Assembly: GCA_023665865.1 (NCBI GenBank)
Contig: JAMPDC010000001.1
Span: forward strand, 461,474 to 503,630
DNA length: 42,157 nucleotides
DNA from: Staphylococcus sp.
GTDB taxonomy: Bacteria > Bacteroidota > Bacteroidia > Bacteroidales > Muribaculaceae
Direction of reading: 5' to 3'
A program made the translations under genes and the position numbers. This document shows, in pieces, positions 15,714-22,572 of the stretch (position 1 is its first letter; each line of letters opens with the position of its first letter). The notes under the pieces were generated by a model. That model did no database searches and was not told the DNA's origin. It worked only from the letters and a program-made list of their open reading frames with translations.

Positions 15714-15724
15714 CAATGAATAAA

Positions 15725-15752
15725 AATAAAAACTCTCAACATTTGTTGAGAG
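15725..15752 (-). terminator. Terminator of the Crp/Fnr-type gene
   Basis: CTCTCAAC and GTTGAGAG form a perfect 8-bp stem with a 4-nt loop. On the minus strand the stem is followed by TTTTTATTTTTA. It begins 15 bp beyond the stop codon. Confidence 0.85.
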
Positions 15753-15767
15753 CCATGGATTTTAACA

Positions 15768-16337
15768 CTATTCACCATCATCTTTTCGCAACCGGCTCAG
15801 ATGAGTCGGGGTAATATTGAGAAATGAAGCGATGTCTTTCAACGGAAAGAGAGTAAATAGATCCGGATGTCGGCTTACAAGTTCCTCATATCGTTGCCGG
15901 GGAGTCGTGCAATACAAGGCCATGTAACGGTCATATACGGTTGAGAATACTGCTTCTGTCGAACTCATGACAATATCCTTGAGTTTCGTATCTTCTTTAA
16001 TCCGCTTGACAATCTCATTGACAGGAAAGCAATATATATCGCAAGGCGTCACCGCTACGATAGACACACGGGCATCCACACCTGACAATGAGAATGGAAA
16101 ATCAGATACAAACTCGCCTGCCCACTCCATGCCAACGACATGTTCAGTACCATCTGCTGAATATGCGACATATTTCATCGTGCCGGACTTGACATAGCCT
16201 ATATAGCGTGCCACCTGACCAACCTTGGCAAACAGCTCGCCGCGCTCGTAATGACAGAGTTTGCCCTCCTTGACGCAAAGCTCACGCCAGAAGTCCGGTT
16301 CTATATGGTCGATATATGTATTGAAATTCTCCTTCAT
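15768..16337 (-). CDS. Crp/Fnr-family transcriptional regulator
   Basis: Protein of 189 residues. The N-terminal two thirds form a cyclic-nucleotide-binding-like beta barrel (CHYERGELFAKVGQVARYIGY, then GTMKYVAYSADGTEHVVG and GEFVSDFPFSL). The C-terminus is a compact winged helix: LFPLKDIASFLNITPTHLSRL is the recognition HTH. No Fnr cysteine set is seen, and the phosphate-binding RS of true Crp is not obvious, so the effector is unknown. The start is ATG at 16337; an upstream in-frame TTG at 16346 coincides with the predicted transcription start and was not used. The gene has its own promoter and terminator. Confidence 0.88.
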   Translation of the reverse strand: MKENFNTYIDHIEPDFWRELCVKEGKLCHYERGELFAKVGQVARYIGYVKSGTMKYVAYSADGTEHVVGMEWAGEFVSDFPFSLSGVDARVSIVAVTPCDIYCFPVNEIVKRIKEDTKLKDIVMSSTEAVFSTVYDRYMALYCTTPRQRYEELVSRHPDLFTLFPLKDIASFLNITPTHLSRLRKDDGE

Positions 16338-16348
16338 ACCTGCCAAGA

Positions 16349-16356
16349 CAAATTTA
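16349..16356 (-). promoter_or_regulatory. -7 box of the Crp/Fnr-type gene
   Basis: TAAATTTG on the minus strand fits TAnnTTTG. It predicts a start near 16345, only about 8 nt ahead of the ATG at 16337. A TTTG at 16380-16383 is 23 bp upstream, slightly further than ideal. Confidence 0.5.
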
Positions 16357-16626
16357 TCGATTTCCTACGTTTTCACTTACAAAATACGCATAACACTTCT
16401 TTTCTAAAGTGTAGTGACGAGATACATCTCATCGGTGGCAAATATAGTGAATTATTTTGATTTGAACCACGACCATCAGATAGAATTTTATGACAGCAAC
16501 ACTTCTTGAGTTTTGGAATAAGAATAATTCTTATGCATCCTAATTAGGTGCATAACCATGAAAATCCGACTTCGACACATTCATCTTTTCCTCAACTTCA
16601 GTATTGTACCTACGTCGTAAGCACTT

Positions 16627-16656
16627 GAGGGGTGTATCAAATTTGATACACCCCTC
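16627..16656. repeat. 30-bp perfect palindrome
   Basis: GAGGGGTGTATCAAA is followed without spacer by its exact reverse complement. It begins 21 bp beyond the winged-helix gene's stop codon. No T tract follows on either strand, so a standard terminator is unlikely. It could be a protein site, a cruciform or an mRNA 3'-end stabiliser. Confidence 0.9.
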
Positions 16657-16677
16657 ATATACATTGCTTGCGCCTGT

Positions 16678-16959
16678 TCAAATATTCAGATATTCTTTAA
16701 GGGCTTCAACATATTCTTCAAATGCCTTGCGACCTTGTTCTGTTACTTGGCAGACGGTTCTGGTTTTCTTTCCGACAAATCCTTTCTCCACGGTAATATA
16801 TCCGGCAGTTGAAAGTTTGTCAAGCTGGACACTAAGATTACCTGCGGTTGCTTCGGTTTTTTCTTTTAGAAAAACAAAATCCGCCTCGTCAACATTCATT
16901 AGAATTGACATTACCGCAAGACGTAGTTGCGAGTGCAACAGCGGATCAAGTTCTTTCAT
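16678..16959 (-). CDS. Winged-helix transcriptional regulator (MarR/PadR-like, HTH_34)
   Basis: Protein of 93 residues forming a single winged helix: LLHSQLRLAVMSILM (helix 1), EADFVFLKEKTEATAGNLSVQL as the HTH, GYITVEKGFVGKKTRTVCQVT as the wing, then a C-terminal dimer helix ending KEYLNI. This is the pattern of the small regulators annotated as winged-helix DNA-binding or HTH_34. It overlaps the preceding membrane-protein gene by four bases (ATGA), so the pair is translationally coupled. The twin GTTTATA/TATAAAC palindromes in the operon promoter are the obvious candidate operator, implying autorepression. No ligand pocket can be identified. Confidence 0.88.
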   Translation of the reverse strand: MKELDPLLHSQLRLAVMSILMNVDEADFVFLKEKTEATAGNLSVQLDKLSTAGYITVEKGFVGKKTRTVCQVTEQGRKAFEEYVEALKEYLNI

Positions 16960-17588
16960 TTTCCCTCGGCTTTAATCTTTCGTGAAATAATGAATGCAGG
17001 TATAATGAACATCATCAGGAAGCAGAGAATGTAGAGAGGAAATACCCACGAATATAGCAACGGTATCTGACAAAGATTACAGATAATTATGACGAACCCT
17101 GAAAAAATCGAGAACAGTCCTCCAAAAACATAAGACTTTTCACGAAGTAGCAACCCGCTTATGATTGCTCCAAAGCCAACTATGATAAATGCATAATAGA
17201 GCATTGCGAGCCATGCCATCGGATATCCACATTGCTGTGCGATGAAGCAAGCGATTGTCAGTCCTATGGCGATATAACCAACGCATTTCCACACACCGTC
17301 ACTTACCTTATCAAGGTAGGTTTTGGTTCTGCTTTTCTCACGCTTACCATTCGAAAGAATAATGCTGGCCGGTATGCCGATAACAGGTATAGCAAACCAT
17401 ACGAAGTTAAACAATGGGTTATGTGTAGTTGAGATGAGAATCCAGGCAGCGGCAGCCGTGATGATAGATAGTGCGGCCCACATCACCGAGATTCTGAGGT
17501 CTGGCGAAGCGACTCTGCGCTTAGTGCTTTGAATCATGGCTGCAATCAGCTCCATGCTCTCTTGGGGTGTCAGTTTCTTGTCTTCCAT
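16956..17588 (-). CDS. Multi-pass membrane protein in operon with winged-helix regulator
   Basis: Protein of 210 residues with no family name I can give. A soluble N-terminus (EDKKLTPQESMELIAAMIQSTKRR) precedes about six hydrophobic segments: near 34-52, 58-77, 95-115, 118-140, 146-166 and 175-198. The end is basic (SRKIKAEGK). Proteins of this shape, with an N-terminal amphipathic helix and a downstream PadR/HTH_34 regulator, are frequent in Bacteroidetes, but their activity is not established. The gene is first in the operon, behind a consensus promoter whose spacer holds an operator-like palindrome. It could take part in antimicrobial or membrane-stress response; that is a guess from the arrangement. 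Confidence 0.75.
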   Translation of the reverse strand: MEDKKLTPQESMELIAAMIQSTKRRVASPDLRISVMWAALSIITAAAAWILISTTHNPLFNFVWFAIPVIGIPASIILSNGKREKSRTKTYLDKVSDGVWKCVGYIAIGLTIACFIAQQCGYPMAWLAMLYYAFIIVGFGAIISGLLLREKSYVFGGLFSIFSGFVIIICNLCQIPLLYSWVFPLYILCFLMMFIIPAFIISRKIKAEGK

Positions 17589-17617
17589 ATTAAGGAGAAT
17601 TTAAGAGTTGCAAATTG

Positions 17618-17632
17618 GTTTATATTATAAAC
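17618..17632 (-). promoter_or_regulatory. Operator-like palindrome, proximal copy
   Basis: GTTTATA-T-TATAAAC has perfect 7-bp arms. It lies 30 bp upstream of the membrane-protein ATG and is identical over 15 bp to the copy at 17697-17711. Downstream on the minus strand it is followed by TTTGCAACT, as the distal copy also is. Confidence 0.65.
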
Positions 17633-17683
17633 AGTTAATATCTTAAAAAGAGCGGTCGCACGTTACCGCCCTGATTTCAGTTG

Positions 17684-17715
17684 CAAAATTAATGCGGTTT
17701 ATATTATAAACCAAA
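17684..17715 (-). promoter_or_regulatory. Consensus promoter with palindrome in its spacer
   Basis: On the minus strand TTTG (17715-17712) is followed by exactly 20 bp and TAATTTTG (17691-17684), the full Bacteroidetes promoter. The 17-bp palindrome GGTTTATA-T-TATAAACC (17696-17712) fills the spacer, so a bound repressor would block the sigma factor directly. Confidence 0.75.
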
Positions 17716-17842
17716 TTTTAAGATAACTTTTTCAAAAAAATTCGGAATTTATTCTGAAGATAGATTTATAGAACCGATTCTTACTACAAAGGTTTTGAAC
17801 TTATCCACAAGCAGACCAACGAGTTATGCAGTGATAGCAAAA

Positions 17843-17871
17843 GAAAAAAGGACTCTCACAACGAGAATCCT
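17843..17871 (-). terminator. Terminator of tRNA-Leu
   Basis: On the minus strand AGGA-TTCTC...GAGAGTCCT folds into a stem (AGGA/TCCT and TCTC/GAGA with one mismatch) followed by six T. It starts 9 bp after the tRNA 3' end. Confidence 0.8.
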
Positions 17872-17879
17872 CTTTTCAG

Positions 17880-17961
17880 TACCCGAACCCGGGATCGAAC
17901 CGGGATGGATTGCTCCAACGGTGTTTGAGACCGTCGCGTCTACCGATTCCGCCATTCGGGC
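17880..17961 (-). tRNA. tRNA-Leu (anticodon CAA)
   Basis: A complete class II tRNA of 82 nt on the minus strand. The acceptor is GCCCGAA/TTCGGGT with a G-U first pair and discriminator A. The D-arm contains GGTAG. The anticodon stem is ACGGT/ACCGT with loop CTCAAAC, so anticodon CAA reads UUG. It has a long variable arm, and a T-arm CCCGG-TTCGATC-CCGGG. CCA is not encoded in full. It has its own promoter and terminator. Confidence 0.97.
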
Positions 17962-17990
17962 ATTTGGTGTGAGTGGCAAAATGAATTTGC

Positions 17991-18025
17991 CCCCGTCTCG
18001 TCGGGCGGTTCCGACTAAGACGGGG
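17991..18025 (-). other. Strong hairpin at the 5' end of the tRNA-Leu transcript
   Basis: CCCCGTCT (17991-17998) pairs with AGACGGGG (18018-18025), and GTCGG (18000-18004) pairs with CCGAC (18011-18015), around a six-base loop. The predicted start near 18023 would place this hairpin at the very 5' end of the precursor, 29 nt before the mature tRNA. Confidence 0.7.
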
Positions 18026-18026
18026 A

Positions 18027-18058
18027 CAAAGTTAATGATTTTTTTTATTTCTGACAAG
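18027..18058 (-). promoter_or_regulatory. Promoter of tRNA-Leu
   Basis: On the minus strand CTTG (18058-18055), 20 bp, then TAACTTTG (18034-18027). This is close to the full TTTG/TAnnTTTG consensus. Confidence 0.65.
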
Positions 18059-18087
18059 AGTTTCGGGCCGTTTCAAAGGAGTTTTCC

Positions 18088-18624
18088 TTAAAAATCGGTC
18101 GGAGCGTCCGGGTCTGTGTACCATTTCGAATATCGCAGATAATTGTTGGCGATCTTCTTGTTCAATTCACGCGAAGTCTCTGGATCAACCATCTTGATAA
18201 ACTTGGCGGGAGCGCCCCCCCACAACTCATTGGGACCGATCTTTGTGCGGGAGAGCACTACGGCGCCGGCAGCCACCAGTGCGCCCTCGCCCACCTCGGC
18301 ATCGTCCATCACCACGGCTCCCATGCCTATGAGAGCATAGTCATGGATCTTGGCTCCATGAATGGTGACATTGTGTCCGATCGACACATCATTGCCGATC
18401 TCGATGGTCGATTTCTTGTAGAGCGTGTGGAGCACGGAGCCATCCTGGATGTTGACGCGGTCACCGATACGTATTGAGTTGACATCGCCACGGAGGACAG
18501 CGTTGAACCATACGCTACACTCGCTTCCCATCACCACATCGCCAACGACGGTGGCATTTTCGGCGAGAAAAGTGTCGCGTCCGATCTGTGGCGTGAAGCC
18601 TCTGACTGGTATGATAAGTGCCAT
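18088..18624 (-). CDS. Gamma-carbonic-anhydrase-like hexapeptide protein
   Basis: Protein of 178 residues with a left-handed beta-helix built of hexapeptide repeats (ATVVGDVVMGSECSVW, IRIGDRVNIQDGSVLH, IEIGNDVSIGHNVTIHG, ALIGMGAVVMDDAEVG). Metal-ligand histidines are in place: H in VLHTLY, and H and H in GHNVTIHG. It belongs to the YrdA/PaaY/CaiE group of trimeric gamma-CA proteins, whose members may be carbonic anhydrases or acyl-transferase-like chaperones, so activity is not certain. The start MALIIPVRG at 18624 is used; an upstream Met at 18687 lies inside the previous gene. It is the last gene of the rnz operon, 29 bp after the aminopeptidase. Confidence 0.9.
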   Translation of the reverse strand: MALIIPVRGFTPQIGRDTFLAENATVVGDVVMGSECSVWFNAVLRGDVNSIRIGDRVNIQDGSVLHTLYKKSTIEIGNDVSIGHNVTIHGAKIHDYALIGMGAVVMDDAEVGEGALVAAGAVVLSRTKIGPNELWGGAPAKFIKMVDPETSRELNKKIANNYLRYSKWYTDPDAPTDF

Positions 18625-18653
18625 ATATCTTGAATTTGACAGTGTGGGGGAGG

Positions 18654-20438
18654 TTACTTCAACGGTGCGGTAGCAGCGGCGAGCCACTGACGCTCCTCTT
18701 CGGTCATGAGGGGAGCCAGACGGTCGTAGACGGTGTGGTGATAGTCATCGACCCATTTGATCTCATAGTCCGACATGATCGATGTGTCGAAGAGCGCACG
18801 ATCAAAGGGACAGAGGGTGATGGTCTCGAAAGCATAGAACTTTCCGAACTCGGTCTCCTCATAGGGAATCGTGAGCACAAGATTCTCGCAGCGGATGCCG
18901 TAGCGGTCAGTCAGGTAGACACCGGGCTCGTTGGAGGTGAGCATGCCGGGAGTGAGAGGTGCGAGAGTGTCGTTGAGACGGATGCTCTGGGGCCCTTCGT
19001 GGACGTTGAGGAAGTGACCTACACCGTGGCCTGTGCCGTGGAGATAGCTCTTGCCCTCCTTCCAGAGCGGCATGCGGGCCATTGCATCAAGCTGGGCGCC
19101 ACGGGTGCCCTCGGGATAGATGGAGGTTGCGATGGCGATGTGGCCTTTCATCACGAGTGTGAAATCATGGCGCATATCGGCTGTAGGCTCACCGATAGCG
19201 ATAGTGCGGGTGATGTCTGTGGTGCCGTCGAGATAGTTGGCACCGGAGTCGATGAGCAGAAGGTTGCCCTTTTCGATTGCGGTATCGCTCTCGGGCGTGG
19301 CCGAATAGTGGACTATCGCACCGTTCGGACCGAATCCACAGATGCTCTCGAAACTGAGGTCGAAATAAAGGTCACCCTTGCTGCGGTGTTTGAGCAGGAT
19401 GTCGGCAACTCCAATCTCGGTGAGGTGCTTGCCTTCGGCGACAGTCTGTTGAATTTCCATGAGCGAACGCACCATTGCCACACCGTCGCGCAGATGTGCC
19501 TGACGGATACCGGCGATCTGGATATCGTTTTTGATAGCCTTAGGCATGGCTACCGGGGAATCACCCTTGACGTAACGGCCTTCAAGGACATGGGCGATGG
19601 CACCCGACGCGCGGCTGCCGCTGAGGAGGACTGTCACATCCTTCGGGAGAGCTGCAAGGCGGTCGAGCACCGCATCATAGGGAGCCACTGCCACGCCTGC
19701 CTGCGCGAGATAGGCCTCGACTTCGGGCGTCATCTTGGCTGCGTCGACAAAGAGAGTGCTGCCCTCGGGAGCAAGATAGAGGAAGGAGGTGGCCACCGGA
19801 TTGCAGGGGACATCGTTGGAGCGGATGTTCAACGCCCAGGCGATCTCGTCAAGCGCTGAGGTGAAGTATGCGTTGGCGCCCTGTGAGGCTGCGTCGGCAA
19901 GGATGCGGGCAATCTTTGACTTCGCGCTTTCGCCGGCATACTTCTCGTCGTGGATAAAGATTTTGTCGGAAGGAAGCGCCGGACGGTCAGCCCAGATTCT
20001 GTCAATCGGGTCAAAATCCACATCCAGGCCGATACCACAGGCGTGGAGACGGCTGCGGAGAGCAGCGGTGTCGTCGATCGACATCAGCATGCCGTTGATA
20101 CCGACCTTGTCGCCCTTCGAGAGATTCTCACAGAGATATTCGGTGATCGAGGGGGTGTCGGGCAAACCATCTTTCATGAGGATGATACCTGTACCCTCGA
20201 TCTGTTGCGCTCCCTGAAGGAAGTAGCGGCTGTCGACCCACAGAAGCGCGGCTTTGTCGGTGACGACCATTGTACCGGCCGAACCGGTGAACCCGCTGAG
20301 GTAGCGGACAATGTGCCAGTGGTTTGATATATATTCACTCAGATGGGCATCTGTGCGGGGAAGAATGACCGCCTTGACGCCGGCATCGTGCATCTCTTTA
20401 CGCAGAGCAACGATGCGCTCGATGATTTGATTTTGCAT
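18654..20438 (-). CDS. Xaa-Pro aminopeptidase (aminopeptidase P family, M24)
   Basis: Cytosolic metallopeptidase of 594 residues that removes an N-terminal residue preceding proline. It has the three-domain layout of the long, eukaryote-like aminopeptidase P: two creatinase-like N-terminal domains (from LPRTDAHLSEY to about residue 310) and a pita-bread catalytic domain. Metal ligands are visible: Asp in LLIDSGANYLDG and in TTDITRT, His in GTGHGVGHFLNVHEGP, Glu in TSNEPGVY, and Glu in CENLVLT. The length is the norm for this group. It lies 39 bp after the DUF2167 gene and 29 bp before the gamma-CA gene on the same strand. Confidence 0.95.
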   Translation of the reverse strand: MQNQIIERIVALRKEMHDAGVKAVILPRTDAHLSEYISNHWHIVRYLSGFTGSAGTMVVTDKAALLWVDSRYFLQGAQQIEGTGIILMKDGLPDTPSITEYLCENLSKGDKVGINGMLMSIDDTAALRSRLHACGIGLDVDFDPIDRIWADRPALPSDKIFIHDEKYAGESAKSKIARILADAASQGANAYFTSALDEIAWALNIRSNDVPCNPVATSFLYLAPEGSTLFVDAAKMTPEVEAYLAQAGVAVAPYDAVLDRLAALPKDVTVLLSGSRASGAIAHVLEGRYVKGDSPVAMPKAIKNDIQIAGIRQAHLRDGVAMVRSLMEIQQTVAEGKHLTEIGVADILLKHRSKGDLYFDLSFESICGFGPNGAIVHYSATPESDTAIEKGNLLLIDSGANYLDGTTDITRTIAIGEPTADMRHDFTLVMKGHIAIATSIYPEGTRGAQLDAMARMPLWKEGKSYLHGTGHGVGHFLNVHEGPQSIRLNDTLAPLTPGMLTSNEPGVYLTDRYGIRCENLVLTIPYEETEFGKFYAFETITLCPFDRALFDTSIMSDYEIKWVDDYHHTVYDRLAPLMTEEERQWLAAATAPLK

Positions 20439-20477
20439 GGTTGATATAGTGTGTTGTTTTTGAAATATACTCTTGTC

Positions 20478-21401
20478 TCACTCGGCAGCCGCAGCATTGC
20501 CATCGGCAGGATTCTCCTCATCGTCATCCTTACGACGGGAGAAAAAGGCAGCGATCTTCTTGCGGAAAGCCCCGATGAAGGCGATCACCGCAATGATGAT
20601 CAGCTTTGAGAATTTTGCGATGAATCCCCAGAGGCCGATTTTAGTCAGCACTTTTCCGGCGATGAGTCCACCGATAGTCCATTCGGCGATATGGTCAGTG
20701 TCGGGATTGAAATCAGCATAGGTGTAGCCGTTGTCATATCTGACGCTTCCGACTATAGCCTTATCGTCGGCGAGCATCTCGTCCTTGGCCTCCGGATCGC
20801 CGACTGCGGTGATGACCACAAAACCATCCTTGCCGAGGACACGCACATCGTAGTTTATCACCTCATACTGACCGTCGATTTTATAGTGTTTTGACCATGA
20901 TATAACCTTGCGGTCCTTGTCGTAGGACGGTTGCCAGCCCCAGCCTATAAGCTCCCATTGCTCCTGCGATGGAGAAGCATTGTTTTCCTCTTTGAGATCC
21001 TTGCGCATATCCGCAAGAAGCTGGTCGAAGTCTATTTTATCGGCATCCTCGTCGGAGACATAGCCTGAATTGTCATAGGAGACCACATAGGCGGTCTCGA
21101 TATTCATATAGACCTGCGCTTTATCCTTGACCAGGACTCCAAGCAGATCTGAAACCTTGTCGGCCGGGTTGTTCCAGTAGTCAACCAGAAGATGACGGGC
21201 CTTATCGGGATCAAGGAAGACAAACCCTTCCGGAGTATTGATCGTGCAGTGTGCCTCGGCAAGATGTATCCGGCCTGCCTGTCCATTAATCGAATCCTTA
21301 AGCATTGCCATCATCTCGTCAGACATAGAGTCATCGGTCTGGGCATTGACAGCGGTAATTGATGCGATAGCGATAAGAAAAAAACTCAGTAATCTTTTCA
21401 T
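20478..21401 (-). CDS. DUF2167 membrane protein
   Basis: Protein of 307 residues. A signal peptide (about 1-21, ending NAQ) is followed by a periplasmic DUF2167 domain: HCTINTPEGFVFLDPDKARHLL, YWNNPADKVSDLLGVLV, SYDNSGYVSDEDADKIDFDQLL, then GWGWQPSYDKDRKVISW. One or two C-terminal TM segments follow (IGGLIAGKVLTKIGLWGF and LIIIAVIAFIGAF), and the end is acidic and Ala-rich (DDDEENPADGNAAAAE). This is the usual layout of the family, whose function is unknown. It lies 38 bp after rnz and 39 bp before the aminopeptidase, and so sits in one transcript. Confidence 0.88.
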   Translation of the reverse strand: MKRLLSFFLIAIASITAVNAQTDDSMSDEMMAMLKDSINGQAGRIHLAEAHCTINTPEGFVFLDPDKARHLLVDYWNNPADKVSDLLGVLVKDKAQVYMNIETAYVVSYDNSGYVSDEDADKIDFDQLLADMRKDLKEENNASPSQEQWELIGWGWQPSYDKDRKVISWSKHYKIDGQYEVINYDVRVLGKDGFVVITAVGDPEAKDEMLADDKAIVGSVRYDNGYTYADFNPDTDHIAEWTIGGLIAGKVLTKIGLWGFIAKFSKLIIIAVIAFIGAFRKKIAAFFSRRKDDDEENPADGNAAAAE

Positions 21402-21439
21402 GATATTCCTGTATAAATATATCGTTGTGGTTATAAAAC

Positions 21440-22357
21440 TTATTCAAGATCTATTTTGAGGCCTTCGTTGGCAAGAATCACCTCCGGAAATACCTCGCGT
21501 GCCTCCCGGAGCAGAAGCTCCTCCGAGTCGTAGCGTTTTGAGAAATGTCCGATAATCAGACGTTTCGCCTCCGCGGCGACAGCTATCGAGGCAGCCTGAC
21601 GGGCGGTGGAATGACCGCGTTCGCGGGCCTGGGTCTCAAGCGAGTCATCGTAAGTGGCTTCATGATACACCGTATCAACCCCCTTTATATCCTCGGCCAC
21701 ACGCATATCCATCATAGTGTCGCTGCAATAGGCGTAGCTCATCGCGGGATCGGGGTCGGAAGTGAGCATGGAGTTGGGTATCACACGCCCGTCTTCCTTC
21801 ACAAAATCAGCGCCCTCCTTGATTGACTTGAGCATGGACACAGGCACCGCATGAAATTTCACCGCATCGCTGCGCAGATGGCGCAACTTCTCCTTCTCGC
21901 GGAAGATGAATCCGGTGCAAGGCGTGCGGTGATAGAGCGGGAAGGTTTCCACAGTCAGGCCTGAGTCCTCGTAGACCACACGGCGCTCCCCCTCCCCGAT
22001 GATGTCATAGACAATCTCAAACGGGGAATTGCGGTTGAAAAAATCCATCCACTCCTTCATCAGTCTGGCACCGTCGCGGAAGATGTGGACTGTCACACTG
22101 CCGCTTATCTCGTGGAGGGCCATGGTCGACAGCAGCCCGGGCAAGCCGAACAGGTGGTCGCCATGGAGATGGGAGATGAAGATGTGGTTCAGACGTGAAA
22201 ATTTCAGTCCCATGCGTCTGAACTGCGACTGTGCGCCCTCACCACAATCGATCATGAAGAGCTTGTCGCGGAAATTCACCACCTGACACGACGGCTGATG
22301 GCGTGCCGTAGGGGTCGCAGAGCCACATCCGAGTATGTCTATCTGAAATTTTGCCAT
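21440..22357 (-). CDS. rnz: Ribonuclease Z
   Basis: Metallo-beta-lactamase-fold endonuclease of 305 residues that trims the 3' trailer of tRNA precursors lacking CCA. Zinc ligands follow the family: HLHGDH at about 63-68, Asp in YCSDTM, and His in GHFSKRY near the C-terminus. The flexible-arm region is GFIFREKEKLRHL. The N-terminus GCGSATPTARHQPS is standard. It fits a genome whose tRNA genes, including tRNA-Leu nearby, lack a full encoded CCA. It heads a four-gene minus-strand run. A near-perfect promoter ends 7 bp before the ATG, so its mRNA leader should be about 4 nt. Confidence 0.96.
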   Translation of the reverse strand: MAKFQIDILGCGSATPTARHQPSCQVVNFRDKLFMIDCGEGAQSQFRRMGLKFSRLNHIFISHLHGDHLFGLPGLLSTMALHEISGSVTVHIFRDGARLMKEWMDFFNRNSPFEIVYDIIGEGERRVVYEDSGLTVETFPLYHRTPCTGFIFREKEKLRHLRSDAVKFHAVPVSMLKSIKEGADFVKEDGRVIPNSMLTSDPDPAMSYAYCSDTMMDMRVAEDIKGVDTVYHEATYDDSLETQARERGHSTARQAASIAVAAEAKRLIIGHFSKRYDSEELLLREAREVFPEVILANEGLKIDLE

Positions 22358-22364
22358 AACATCG

Positions 22365-22396
22365 CAAATTTAGACAAAAATACCCGAAACGTCAAA
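22365..22396 (-). promoter_or_regulatory. Consensus promoter of rnz
   Basis: On the minus strand TTTG (22396-22393), 20 bp, then TAAATTTG (22372-22365), 7 bp before the rnz ATG. A second TAnnTTTG, TATTTTTG, lies at 22382-22375 inside the spacer. Confidence 0.8.
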
Positions 22397-22424
22397 ATAA
22401 AAAAACTTGCCGGGCGCGCTCAAT

Positions 22425-22497
22425 TCGGCAAGGTTGCTCTCGCCCGATGTCTCCGGCGGTACCGGTACCACGGTTTCTTCCCCTATGGGGCGGTACC
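22425..22497. repeat. GGTACC-containing dispersed repeat, copy A
   Basis: This 73-bp element is nearly identical to 26712-26785. It shares TCGGCAAGGTTGCTC, then about 12 diverged bases, then the GGTACCGGTACC palindrome, CACGGTTTCTTCCCC, TATGGGG and CGGTACC. CCCC-TAT-GGGG can form a small hairpin. It lies between rnz and the 3' end of a DUF3857 gene. Confidence 0.85.
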
Positions 22498-22572
22498 GAA
22501 CCGAGAAGCGCATCCCAAAAGTTTTTAACCTGCCTTCTGAAACGCGCCTCCGCTACAGGACAGTGCCCGGAA

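Larger units (their letters stand above)
16338..16677. other. Gene-free spacer
   Basis: This 340-bp AT-rich spacer lies between the Crp/Fnr-type gene and the winged-helix gene (both minus strand). It holds the Crp/Fnr promoter box and a 30-bp perfect palindrome (separate entries). I see no credible coding frame in the rest. Confidence 0.6.

Noticed and set aside
18618-19859. 413-codon plus-strand frame opposite aminopeptidase P
   Set aside because: Antisense to a gene with an intact catalytic domain; no family similarity.
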